A stretch of 64,000 nucleotides of DNA, from the NCBI RefSeq assembly GCF_000369805.1, contig NZ_KB850224.1, positions 2,164,262 through 2,228,261 on the forward strand, written 5' to 3'. The translations under genes and the position numbers were made by a program. Under the pieces are notes generated by a model, which was not told the origin of the DNA, did no database searches, and saw only the letters and a list, made by a program, of their open reading frames with translations. Below are positions 9,218-17,321 of this stretch, piece after piece. Origin of the DNA: Acinetobacter sp. NIPH 2100. Lineage in GTDB: Bacteria; Pseudomonadota; Gammaproteobacteria; Pseudomonadales; Moraxellaceae. Every line of letters begins with the position of its first letter. Within the stretch, counting starts at the first letter, position 1.

Positions 9218-9945
9218 TGTGTAGGAAGCTCAGTGGGACTTGGAGAATTTGATCTATCTTTATTATTTGGTGGATTTGTGCTTCCACCCGTGCCATTTGA
9301 ATTTCCTATCGCCTGCAAATACACCTGTGTATTCAACAAGCTATAAATCCATTCATAATCTGTACCCGCAAAAGTTAACTGTATCTTTATACCCAGCGGT
9401 AATTTTTTCAATTCAGCAATATTGCTTGGATCACTATTTTCGGGCCACTGCGTCAATTCTTGTGGATTCAAAACCATCACTTTAAATTGATCTACATTTT
9501 CCAATAATGTACTTGATACAGGCTGTACACGATTCGGAATATTGAGATTTGAATATTTCAACCGATATACTTTCTTCTGTGCTGAATCATAGCGATATTC
9601 AATACGTTCATAAGGTGACAGCCCTTGCTTCAATGGATCTGAAACACCAGCCTTACTAAATATAAAACTTCCATTATTTAAAACCAAAGCTGCTTGCAGT
9701 TGCCTGCCATCATTGGCGGTCAATGGAATGATTTGCAGGCTATCTCTTAAAACCTGCTGATAGGCATCTTGCAATGCAAATAGGTGTAACTCATGCTCAG
9801 CATTACGATCTTTTACTTTTAATAAATAATCAAAAACCTTCCAGCCCAACATAGAAAGTACTGCAAAGATTGCAATTGCAACTAGTAACTCAACCAGAGT
9901 AAAGCCTGAGCGAGGTGAAACACCATGCTTGTAATTATACTTCAT
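9214..9945 (-). CDS. gspJ: Type II secretion minor pseudopilin GspJ
   Basis: The prepilin peptidase motif SGFTLVELLVAIAIF starts near residue 14, followed by a periplasmic domain. The 243-residue length fits GspJ. The C-terminus is rich in Asn, Ser, Gly and Pro and probably disordered. The gene overlaps gspI at its start and gspK at its end (ATGA both times), giving the conserved H-I-J-K order. It forms part of the pseudopilus tip. Confidence 0.92.
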   Translation of the reverse strand: MKYNYKHGVSPRSGFTLVELLVAIAIFAVLSMLGWKVFDYLLKVKDRNAEHELHLFALQDAYQQVLRDSLQIIPLTANDGRQLQAALVLNNGSFIFSKAGVSDPLKQGLSPYERIEYRYDSAQKKVYRLKYSNLNIPNRVQPVSSTLLENVDQFKVMVLNPQELTQWPENSDPSNIAELKKLPLGIKIQLTFAGTDYEWIYSLLNTQVYLQAIGNSNGTGGSTNPPNNKDRSNSPSPTELPTQ

Positions 9946-10556
9946 TGTGTTCTAGCCTGTGCCGGATAGTTAAAGAACACAAGATTGGTAATACCTGCTT
10001 CAACCTTACCTTGCTCATTATTAAACAAGCTGACTTGCAATTCGATACGCTGTATCTTGGGACTAATCGTGGATTGGGCTTTTTTGTCAATTTGCCAGGT
10101 TTCACCTTGAGAGGTGACTTGTTTTGACTGTGTTCCTTCCAGCCATTCCTGATTGATTTCCATCATAGCGACTTCATTCATACCCACAAATTGCGCTTTG
10201 GTCCGCAAGATCGCATTGGACGTTGATTGTGTGTATTGCATAGCGACTTTGGTCAGAGCAATCGCTGCAACTGCAAAGATCGCCAGTGCAACCATCACTT
10301 CAAGCAATGTAAATCCTGAGACACGATTAAATCGAGCAACGCTCGATCGTGTCGCAAGGCGAGAAGCTATGCTTTGAGTTACAACTGGATTAGAGAAACA
10401 ACGTTTCTCCCTGAGAAGCTCAGCTTCGCAAGATGACGGAGGGCTATACTCAAAGTGAGCAGGTCTCCCTGCTGCAAGACCGAAAGCTCTGCTTCGAGTG
10501 CAAAGGTTCACCTTATAAGACGGCAAAGCACGATCTTCTGAGTATTTAATTTTCAT
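9942..10556 (-). CDS. gspI: Type II secretion minor pseudopilin GspI with an abnormally long leader
   Basis: The pseudopilin motif SGFTLLEVMVALAIFA and the following domain are normal GspI. In front of the cleavage site, however, the open frame carries about 79 residues rich in Arg, Ser and Ala instead of the usual 6-10-residue leader. That extension is encoded by a hairpin-rich element (about 10326-10545). No in-frame ATG, GTG or TTG lies close to the motif, so translation must begin at the ATG at 10556 (which overlaps the gspH stop by 11 bp) unless a non-standard start is used. Either the peptidase accepts the long leader or this gspI is impaired. Confidence 0.82.
   Translation of the reverse strand: MKIKYSEDRALPSYKVNLCTRSRAFGLAAGRPAHFEYSPPSSCEAELLREKRCFSNPVVTQSIASRLATRSSVARFNRVSGFTLLEVMVALAIFAVAAIALTKVAMQYTQSTSNAILRTKAQFVGMNEVAMMEINQEWLEGTQSKQVTSQGETWQIDKKAQSTISPKIQRIELQVSLFNNEQGKVEAGITNLVFFNYPAQARTQ
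10326..10545. repeat. Hairpin-rich palindromic element inserted in the gspI leader
   Basis: At least five short inverted repeats follow each other: 10331-10347 (7 bp, AAC loop), 10393-10409 (7 bp, AAC loop), 10415-10427 (5 bp, TCA loop), 10459-10472 (5 bp, TCTC loop) and 10481-10496 (imperfect, TCT loop). The segment is richer in G and C than its neighbours. The block around 10406-10432 recurs with few changes at 49134-49163, so this is a dispersed repeat. The insertion keeps the gspI frame open. Element ends are estimated. Confidence 0.6.
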
Positions 10557-11094
10557 CTATTTTACCCAAGTGATCTAATGCAAACTCATGGCCAATGGGT
10601 TGTTGCTCATAATAGAACTGGATCCGAACAGGTTTTACCTCGCCATTCCCAAACCAAATCAACTGAGGAGCTCTGCCGCCCAATAAGTCTTCATTTTTTG
10701 CTTTGTTATAGTTTTCAGCATCTAAGCTTTGAATACTAAAAGAAACACGATCTGGTAATTGACGTGTTTTAAATTCTTTATACAGTTGCCAAGTGCGATC
10801 AGCCTGCTGAATTTGTTCACGGCTTTGGTCATGATATTCAAATAAATTATAACTAAATGGTGCAACATCAGTGGCATTTTGAGTATTTAAAGCAAAGACC
10901 TTGGCTTGATCAGTCGCTTCTTTATTAATTTTTTTGAGATCTAGAATAAACATCTCTCTGGCTTGCATCGCTCGGCGTTGATCGACCCCACCAATATTTA
11001 AGACCACCAAAGATGCCATGATGGTCATAATGACAATCACCACCATGACCTCAATAAGCGTAAAACCTGTTTGTAATCTCTGTGGTGATTTCAT
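10546..11094 (-). CDS. gspH: Type II secretion minor pseudopilin GspH
   Basis: A short leader (about 9 residues) precedes GFTLIEVMVVIVIMTIM, the pseudopilin N-terminal helix with Glu at +5. The 182-residue length and its first place in the H-I-J-K run identify GspH. It overlaps the start of gspI by 11 bp. The rest of the secretion machinery (gspC-G, L-N) is not in this window, which is normal for Acinetobacter, where these genes are scattered. Confidence 0.88.
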   Translation of the reverse strand: MKSPQRLQTGFTLIEVMVVIVIMTIMASLVVLNIGGVDQRRAMQAREMFILDLKKINKEATDQAKVFALNTQNATDVAPFSYNLFEYHDQSREQIQQADRTWQLYKEFKTRQLPDRVSFSIQSLDAENYNKAKNEDLLGGRAPQLIWFGNGEVKPVRIQFYYEQQPIGHEFALDHLGKIDEN

Positions 11095-11105
11095 TCTATT
11101 TTCGA

Positions 11106-11720
11106 CTATGGAACAGATTGTTCAAGTAGCTTTGGCAATGCTAAAGCTTGCTCTATATAAGCGACACGCAATGTATCTCTCGATCCCAAATAACGCTGAT
11201 AAAAACTTGAATTCAGGATAACCGCCGCACCATAGGTCAACGACCAAACTGAAGCGAGATAATCGCGTGTTGTCATCGTACTATTGATGTCCAGTAAATA
11301 ACTTTCTGTCATACGGATAATAATACGCAACCGCTGTCTTCTCACTTTATACAACTCACTGAACAGTAATTGAATACCCTGTCCAGTGGTTGAGAGACGT
11401 TCCTCAATTTGGTGAAATAACGCTGTACGCTCAGGATGATGTAAATGATGCAACATGAAGAAAGCTAAATGTTCTGGAAATGCCTTTTCGGTGTCTTGAA
11501 TCATTTCAAGCAACATTCGCTCATTACGAATAATGAGCAACATATACAGCTCATCCTTACTCTGAAAATGCTTATATAAAGTACCCTTGGCAAGATCTAG
11601 CTCTGCTGCCAGAGCATCGAGCGTCATGCCAGCTTCACCATTTTCTAATAGGAGTTGCTCCGCGATTTGAAAAATTAATACTTCTCGTGCTCTAAACTGA
11701 GCTTGACGATCCATTTTCAC
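11106..11720 (-). CDS. TetR/AcrR family transcriptional regulator
   Basis: The N-terminal helix-turn-helix contains the TetR signature: MTLDALAAELDLAKGTLYKHF followed by KDELY. The C-terminal ligand-binding domain is not recognised. The GTG at 11720 has GAGAG seven bases upstream; an ATG two codons later is an alternative. The gene sits between tatD and gspH with an 11-bp gap to gspH, so read-through into the pseudopilin genes is possible. No target is evident. Confidence 0.85.
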   Translation of the reverse strand: MKMDRQAQFRAREVLIFQIAEQLLLENGEAGMTLDALAAELDLAKGTLYKHFQSKDELYMLLIIRNERMLLEMIQDTEKAFPEHLAFFMLHHLHHPERTALFHQIEERLSTTGQGIQLLFSELYKVRRQRLRIIIRMTESYLLDINSTMTTRDYLASVWSLTYGAAVILNSSFYQRYLGSRDTLRVAYIEQALALPKLLEQSVP

Positions 11721-11754
11721 GTAATAACTCTCTTTCCTAGTACAACAAAACCGT

Positions 11755-12528
11755 TTATTTCAAATTTAAGAGATTCTCAAAATTTTGCGTTGTAATCATG
11801 CCAATCTCTTCAACCGATTTATCATATACATCACTTAGCGCTTTTGCTACAAAAGGAACGTATTTAGGTTCATTGGTTTTACCACGATACGGGACTGGTG
11901 CTAAATAAGGGCTATCCGTTTCAATCAGTAAACGATCCAGTGGCACCTGCTTGGCAACATCACGCAAGTCCTGCGCATTTTTGAAAGAGACAATACCTGA
12001 GAAAGAAATATAATATCCGCAATCCAAAACAGCTTTTGCAGTTTCCCAATCTTCGGTAAAACAATGCAAAATACCATGCGTGGATTGTTCTGCACGAATG
12101 ATATCCACAGTATCGTGTTTTGCCGCTCGCGTATGAACTACAACAGGCTTTTTAACAATTTTAGAGGCTTCAATGTGACGTGCGAAACAACGCTTTTGCT
12201 CAGCCACGAAGTCGGTACTGTGATAATAATCCAGACCTGTTTCACCCAAAGCCCATACCTTGTCTGACTGAGCAAGATTGACCAGATACTCCGTTGTTGC
12301 ACGTGCCATGATCTGCTCATCTTCACAAGGATGCACACCTACAGAATACCCAACATCGTCATGTCGGGCTGCAATTTCTGCCAATTTAATATGATCTTCC
12401 AGATCAACTGAAATCCCCATGAATTTCGAAACACCTGCAAGTCGAGCTTGTTCAAGTGCTTGATCTAAATCTCCTTGATAAGGATTTAGATCTAACATGG
12501 TTAAATGGCAATGCGTATCAACAAACAC
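11755..12528 (-). CDS. tatD: TatD family metal-dependent hydrolase
   Basis: The 257-residue TIM-barrel protein begins with the metal-binding FVDTHCHL and carries GETGLDYYH, VVHTR and IETDSPYLAP, all diagnostic of TatD deoxyribonucleases. These act as 3'-5' exonucleases in DNA repair and turnover. The gene is downstream of pilZ, as in the holB-pilZ-tatD order of pseudomonads and relatives. Confidence 0.93.
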   Translation of the reverse strand: MFVDTHCHLTMLDLNPYQGDLDQALEQARLAGVSKFMGISVDLEDHIKLAEIAARHDDVGYSVGVHPCEDEQIMARATTEYLVNLAQSDKVWALGETGLDYYHSTDFVAEQKRCFARHIEASKIVKKPVVVHTRAAKHDTVDIIRAEQSTHGILHCFTEDWETAKAVLDCGYYISFSGIVSFKNAQDLRDVAKQVPLDRLLIETDSPYLAPVPYRGKTNEPKYVPFVAKALSDVYDKSVEEIGMITTQNFENLLNLK

Positions 12529-12552
12529 TCTGTCTTCCTATTCTCTTTACAA

Positions 12553-12897
12553 CTACATCGTATAACTTGGACGATCCAAGCCTTTCATACCCGCTAATAA
12601 CTTTTCAGCTTCATTTTTATAATACACACCTTTTTCACCAACCAACTGGATTGCAAATCCTTGAGGCTTAAAATGTGTTTGCTTATGCGAAATCCAGATC
12701 ACTTTACCCGTTAAAGGAATCTTCTGTGATTGCTCTGGTAAGGTCGCCAACACAAAAACTTCCTGTCCCATTTTAACGGCTTGCTTGGTCGGTACGAACA
12801 AACCACCACCGACAACAAAAGGCATAAAACTAGATTGCAATGTCGCTTTATCTGGAATATTAACCTGTATAATTCCGCCCATCATTTGTGGTTGCAT
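12553..12897 (-). CDS. pilZ: PilZ domain protein
   Basis: This 114-residue protein has the compact type-IV-pilus PilZ layout (GGIIQVNIPD near the start, then GGGLFVPT and GKVIWISHK). The canonical c-di-GMP motif RXXXR is absent, as in the PilZ proteins that work with PilB/FimX in type IV pilus assembly. It normally follows holB, but here a 1.6-kb stretch with two unrelated small genes lies between them. Confidence 0.87.
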   Translation of the reverse strand: MQPQMMGGIIQVNIPDKATLQSSFMPFVVGGGLFVPTKQAVKMGQEVFVLATLPEQSQKIPLTGKVIWISHKQTHFKPQGFAIQLVGEKGVYYKNEAEKLLAGMKGLDRPSYTM

Positions 12898-13387
12898 AAC
12901 ATTCCCCTGTTAAATACTGAATCGATTAAAACATTAATAATTTTATACCATTGATAAATCTAAAAAAATATCATTCCTTTTGATAAGTTTTATAGAGTTT
13001 CCATTGGTGACCGTTAAATAAAGATCTATATGTGATTTATGACCTGATTATAGAAAACAATCAAGCAAACAACAAATACTGTTTCAGCAAAAGCCTTGTA
13101 AAACAACTAAAATTACCATGATTAGAGCAAATAATGCATTGTATAAAGCGTTATTTAAAATCTTATGACAGTTACTTATGGATGGATAAGACCATTGGAA
13201 GGGATTGGTTAGCGACTCAGTACAATTGAGACAAACCAACAAGGAGATACATCAGCCTAAAAGCAATATGATCTGAATGAAGATGAATACTCTGAAACAT
13301 AATTATTTAGTGCATCTAGATAGCGATGCTGATGCCAATAAATGAAAGTGATATAGCAAGACCTGCTTGCTATATCTCCATTATCAA
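12898..13387. other. 490-bp stretch without a recognisable gene
   Basis: Upstream of pilZ there is AT-rich sequence with no open frame of convincing length on either strand. Apart from a hairpin at 13350-13376 nothing specific was recognised. The pilZ promoter is probably in the first 150 bp. Part of it may be decayed inserted DNA, since holB normally abuts pilZ. Confidence 0.5.
13350..13376 (-). terminator. Hairpin after the OB-fold lipoprotein gene
   Basis: A perfect 11-bp stem (13350-13360 with 13366-13376) and a 5-nt loop lie just past the stop codon on the minus strand. Only a weak T-rich tail follows, so it may be an incomplete intrinsic terminator. Confidence 0.55.
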
Positions 13388-13897
13388 TTATTTTGCAGCC
13401 TTGACAATTTCTGCCTTGTCAAAGGAGAACCAACATTCGCCTTGAGTCGCCCACTTTGATTCTGTTGTGCCTAATACGCCAGTGACTACAATTCGATCAC
13501 CAACTTTTAAATTGCTGATTTTGTCTGTATTTACTTTTAAATCATCACGAGTAAGTCCTTGCCCTTTACACTTCCCATTGCTTGGATCTTTAAAAATAAT
13601 CGCAATCTGATTTTGAGAAACGATTTCACCCGTTTTAGTAATACGAGTAATAATTCCAGGTACCTCAAGGCGTTGTGAATCCCACTTCCGTTTCGCGGTG
13701 ATTTCATTTTGCTGCCAGTCTTTCCATATTTCAGACAAAGTTGCTTTCTTTGCAGGCCCTAAACCGCGAAAGTCACCACTCAAAATATCTCCAGTTTTAT
13801 TGAGTATCCCATCCGTTGCAGACATGGCCGAATCCAAAGTCTGGCAACCACTCAATGAAAGAAGGCTTAAAGTAACTAAAAGTGTTTTTATATGCAT
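13388..13897 (-). CDS. Putative lipoprotein with OB-fold (tRNA_anti-like) domain
   Basis: From the ATG at 13897 (AGGGA eight bases upstream) the protein has a signal peptide ending in the lipobox LSGC, with the acylated Cys at residue 18. The C-terminal half (about 80-165) reads as an OB-fold of the tRNA_anti-like family, with the strands VPGIITRI, NQIAIIFKD and GDRIVVTGVL, plus two further Cys that could form a disulfide. Function unknown. It lies in the insert between pilZ and holB and has its own hairpin at each side. Confidence 0.65.
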   Translation of the reverse strand: MHIKTLLVTLSLLSLSGCQTLDSAMSATDGILNKTGDILSGDFRGLGPAKKATLSEIWKDWQQNEITAKRKWDSQRLEVPGIITRITKTGEIVSQNQIAIIFKDPSNGKCKGQGLTRDDLKVNTDKISNLKVGDRIVVTGVLGTTESKWATQGECWFSFDKAEIVKAAK

Positions 13898-14002
13898 CTC
13901 AAAATTCCCTAACTTACATAGCAAAGCGCTATGTGAAAAAATAACATATTTAATAAAAGATGTGAATTTTTAACATTCTGTATAATGAAAATTTTTTGCC
14001 AT

Positions 14003-14032
14003 AAAAAAACCGCTCTTAAGAGCGGTTTTTTT
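14003..14032 (-). terminator. Strong bidirectional terminator
   Basis: A perfect 30-bp palindrome with seven A, a CCGCTCTT/AAGAGCGG core and seven T. It ends the minus-strand gene at 14059-14364. Confidence 0.85.
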
Positions 14033-14058
14033 CCTGTCTAGCTTAGGTTTATGCTTTT

Positions 14059-14364
14059 CTATTTTTCGGTACATTTATAATCAAAGTTTAACTTACTGAT
14101 CATTTGATCGGTATTTCGCGTAAGTACCGAAATATTGTTTACCCCAGCTTCAATATAAAACTTACCACTAAACTGATTTCCAGCAGAACTTTGAGCATGA
14201 TTAAAAGAGTAGCTATAAACACACTCGTATGCCTGTGTACCCAAATTCGAAGCATTAATCTCAAAAGATGAGCCATTAATATTCGATACAAACTTTGGTT
14301 CAGCTTTTGTAATGCTTGGTATCATGGTAAGTGATAAAGCAATCGCTATAAATGTTGTTTTCAT
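14059..14364 (-). CDS. Small secreted protein of unknown function
   Basis: The ATG at 14364 has AAGGA eight bases upstream and is preferred to the ATG at 14370. The product of about 101 residues has a Sec signal peptide (cleavage likely after ITKA, near residue 21) and a mature part rich in Asn and Ser with two Cys (in YECVYSYSF and YKCTE) that may form a disulfide. It is not recognised as a known family. The gene stands alone, with a terminator behind it and a 188-bp AT-rich gap before holB. Confidence 0.6.
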   Translation of the reverse strand: MKTTFIAIALSLTMIPSITKAEPKFVSNINGSSFEINASNLGTQAYECVYSYSFNHAQSSAGNQFSGKFYIEAGVNNISVLTRNTDQMISKLNFDYKCTEK

Positions 14365-14552
14365 CTCCATATTCCTTATTTTTTAATATTATTGTGAAGT
14401 AACTCACATTTTATATACTTTCAATCAGGATTAAAGAGAGACGAACAATTTATATACAAAACTCAATTAAATGCTATAAAAACAAAGATCTATCAAAATC
14501 AAAAATAAAGCTTATTTGATAAAATAAAACTTCATTCTGTATTAAATCTTAC

Positions 14553-15536
14553 TTAACTCACATTCATTAACTGAATAAATAACTCATCGAGAACCAATTG
14601 TGTTTGTACATTTTGCTCAACCATTAATTTCTTTTGCTGCAAATCCGAATAGATTGTAAACAAAGCCTCTAAGCTATAAAATTCTGCCAATGGGTTAAAA
14701 TCTAAATCATCATTTTTTAACGATTGGTTCAGTTTTAAACTCACGATATCAGCTAAAAGATATTCAAACATCGTGATAAATTCAGAAAAATTTAATTCTT
14801 TAGACCATTTATTTGAATAGTTTAAAGGCATATTTTTTTCAGCTACCAATTTAAACCAATCATTCAAGAATAAAGCCCGCTTTTGTAGCCAAACACTCTT
14901 TTCAATCTCAATCGCCGTCAGTGGCATATCATTGGCAAGATTCAATAACAGTTTAACTTGTTCGGTTGTAGTCTCTGGAATTTGTTGTTGTACAAATGCT
15001 TGTGCATCCTGAATCGACATTCGGTCTAGCGCAAAATGCTGTAAACGACTACGGATCGTGGCTGGAAGTTTTAAGTAATGATCAGCAAGTAAAATCAGAA
15101 CAACTTTTTCACCAGGTTCTTCTAAGGTTTTTAACAATGCGTTTGCTGATGCGGTATTTAATGCTTCAGCAGGTTCAATCATTACAACACGCCAACCTTC
15201 ACCAGTTTGCTGAACAAAAGGCAGAAGTTCTCGGATTTTCTCAATCTTAATTTTGGCATTTTGTTTTTTATTATCTTCATCCGTCGTGATATGCACATAA
15301 TTTGGATGCGTATCTGAGCGTAACCACTGACAACTTGAACATTCACCACAAGCATGTTGCGGCTGTTTATTCAAACACAATACCCAAGCAACGAAACGCT
15401 CCGCAAACTCTTTCTTGGCACAGCCCTTCTTTCCATAAAACAATAGACCATGTCCAAGTTCTGGGAATCGTGTACTGAGCAATTCCCAGGTCTGCTCATG
15501 CCATGGGTAAATCACTGTAGATTGAGTATCGACCAT
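14553..15536 (-). CDS. holB: DNA polymerase III subunit delta'
   Basis: The AAA+ clamp-loader subunit shows a P-loop-like GKKGCAKKEF, the four-Cys zinc module CGECSSC, and TIRSRLQH, the arginine-finger region. It works in the gamma complex that loads the beta clamp. The ATG at 15536 is preferred to a TTG at 15548 that overlaps kdsB. In relatives holB is followed by pilZ; here two small genes intervene. Confidence 0.92.
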   Translation of the reverse strand: MVDTQSTVIYPWHEQTWELLSTRFPELGHGLLFYGKKGCAKKEFAERFVAWVLCLNKQPQHACGECSSCQWLRSDTHPNYVHITTDEDNKKQNAKIKIEKIRELLPFVQQTGEGWRVVMIEPAEALNTASANALLKTLEEPGEKVVLILLADHYLKLPATIRSRLQHFALDRMSIQDAQAFVQQQIPETTTEQVKLLLNLANDMPLTAIEIEKSVWLQKRALFLNDWFKLVAEKNMPLNYSNKWSKELNFSEFITMFEYLLADIVSLKLNQSLKNDDLDFNPLAEFYSLEALFTIYSDLQQKKLMVEQNVQTQLVLDELFIQLMNVS

Positions 15537-15540
15537 AATA

Positions 15541-16302
15541 TTATTCAAATAAACTCACAGGCATTGCATTTAATCGATCCAGATCCGCTTGGGTATCCAC
15601 ACCAGGGGGTAAATTTGCTTCCGCCACAGCAATGGCAATACGATGGCCATTTTCTAGCACGCGAAGTTGCTCTAAGCTTTCCAATTTCTCAAGCTGTCCC
15701 TGTTCCCAAGTGACATACTCTTGTAGCAATTTGACGCGATAGGCATATAAGCCTAAATGACGAAAAGCTTGATTATGCACTTGCTGTTCAGCCTGTTTTG
15801 CTCCATCACGATCATAAGGAATGGTTGCACGACTAAAATATAACGCCTCATTGCGATTACTCATCACCACTTTGACAATACTATCGCGTTGAAATTCCTC
15901 TAACTGATGAATCGGTTCACATAAAGTAGACATGGCACAATGTGGATGATCAATCAACAGTTGACTCACCTGTTGCACAAGTTGCGCAGGAAGTAAGGGT
16001 TCATCCCCCTGAACATTCACAATAATATCGTCTGCTGACCATCCTTTAATACGAGCAACCTCACTCAGCCGATCTGTACCCGATGGATGATCTGGGTTTG
16101 TCAAAACCACATCAACACCTTCAGCACGACATACTTCAGCAATGCGCTCATCATCGGTCGCAACGCACAAATCATCAAAACCAGCAACTTTTTTCGCTTG
16201 ATCGACCACACGGAGAATCATTGGACGGCCATGAATCAGGAGTAACGGTTTTGCTGGAAGACGAGAACTCGCAAAACGAGCTGGGATGACGATATGTTTC
16301 AT
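15541..16302 (-). CDS. kdsB: 3-deoxy-manno-octulosonate cytidylyltransferase
   Basis: KdsB activates Kdo as CMP-Kdo for lipid A inner-core synthesis. The nucleotide-binding start [15 protein letters not shown], the NVQGDEP motif and [12 protein letters not shown] are all standard, as is the 253-residue length. The gene is nine bases downstream of lpxK and belongs to the exbB-exbD-msbA-lpxK-kdsB run. Confidence 0.97.
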   Translation of the reverse strand: MKHIVIPARFASSRLPAKPLLLIHGRPMILRVVDQAKKVAGFDDLCVATDDERIAEVCRAEGVDVVLTNPDHPSGTDRLSEVARIKGWSADDIIVNVQGDEPLLPAQLVQQVSQLLIDHPHCAMSTLCEPIHQLEEFQRDSIVKVVMSNRNEALYFSRATIPYDRDGAKQAEQQVHNQAFRHLGLYAYRVKLLQEYVTWEQGQLEKLESLEQLRVLENGHRIAIAVAEANLPPGVDTQADLDRLNAMPVSLFE

Positions 16303-16311
16303 GGTCGCTCT

Positions 16312-17319
16312 CTAAGAAAATTGAATACCGAGGTGCTGTAATTGTTGTTTCAATACATCATAACAATCTGCTGACAAAACAGCTTCTACGGGTACTACCC
16401 AAATAGGGGTCGTGAATTCAGAATGTTGCTTTAATAAAGTCTTGAACTTTACGGCATCTTTTTCAGTGGTGATAATGGCATCATGATTTTCAAATATTAA
16501 ATCATCAATTTCATAATCATGGTGATCTGGGAATTCATGTGCCTGATATTGCTGTACACCCAAAGATGCCAAGGTTTGATAAAAACGCTGCGGAAAACCA
16601 ATTCCAACAACCGCATTGAAATATTGATTGGGATCAAACCAATGTGTATCTGTATTTGCATTTAAAAGATAAGGCTGACCCACCGCTAAATGCATATTTT
16701 TTTGAGCCTGTGCAATTTTAGTATGCTCAATGACCGTACTTTCATTCAAGCGTGACTTAGGTTCACGTAAATAACCTTCTGGCAATAACTTCTCATTGCC
16801 TAGACCACGATTTTGATCTAACACAATCCATTCAATCTGACGCGCCAAAGCCCAATGCTGCAAACCATCATCACTAATAATCAGGTCAAGCTGCTCATTT
16901 TCCAATAACAACTCGATTGAAGCTTGACGATTAGGACCGACAGCCATGGGCACATGGGTAGATTGAACAATCAGACAAGGTTCATCACCTACAATATCAG
17001 GCTCAGAACGCGAAGTAACCAAAACAGGAAAAGGACCTGCACCACCATAACCACGGCTGATTACACCGACCCGCACATTGTGTTGTTGCAAATATTTGAC
17101 CAGTTGGATCAGCAATGGTGTTTTACCACTGCCGCCCACGGTAATGTTCCCAATCACCATAACAGGTACGGGCGCTGTATATACGGGTTTAATTCCATGT
17201 TGATAAAGCGCTTTATTCGTACAAAAACCCAATCGATATAGCCATGACAAGGGACGCAACACCATCAACCATGACGCTTGTTGATTCCAAGCATCCTGAA
17301 TACGTTGCGCCATCGACAT
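16312..17319 (-). CDS. lpxK: Tetraacyldisaccharide 4'-kinase
   Basis: LpxK phosphorylates the lipid A disaccharide at the inner membrane. The P-loop GNITVGGSGKTPLL and the downstream VGDEPCL and ISDDGLQH motifs are characteristic. Length 335 residues. It begins two bases after the msbA stop, which fits coupled synthesis of the lipid A kinase and flippase. Confidence 0.97.
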   Translation of the reverse strand: MSMAQRIQDAWNQQASWLMVLRPLSWLYRLGFCTNKALYQHGIKPVYTAPVPVMVIGNITVGGSGKTPLLIQLVKYLQQHNVRVGVISRGYGGAGPFPVLVTSRSEPDIVGDEPCLIVQSTHVPMAVGPNRQASIELLLENEQLDLIISDDGLQHWALARQIEWIVLDQNRGLGNEKLLPEGYLREPKSRLNESTVIEHTKIAQAQKNMHLAVGQPYLLNANTDTHWFDPNQYFNAVVGIGFPQRFYQTLASLGVQQYQAHEFPDHHDYEIDDLIFENHDAIITTEKDAVKFKTLLKQHSEFTTPIWVVPVEAVLSADCYDVLKQQLQHLGIQFS

Positions 17320-17321
17320 GC

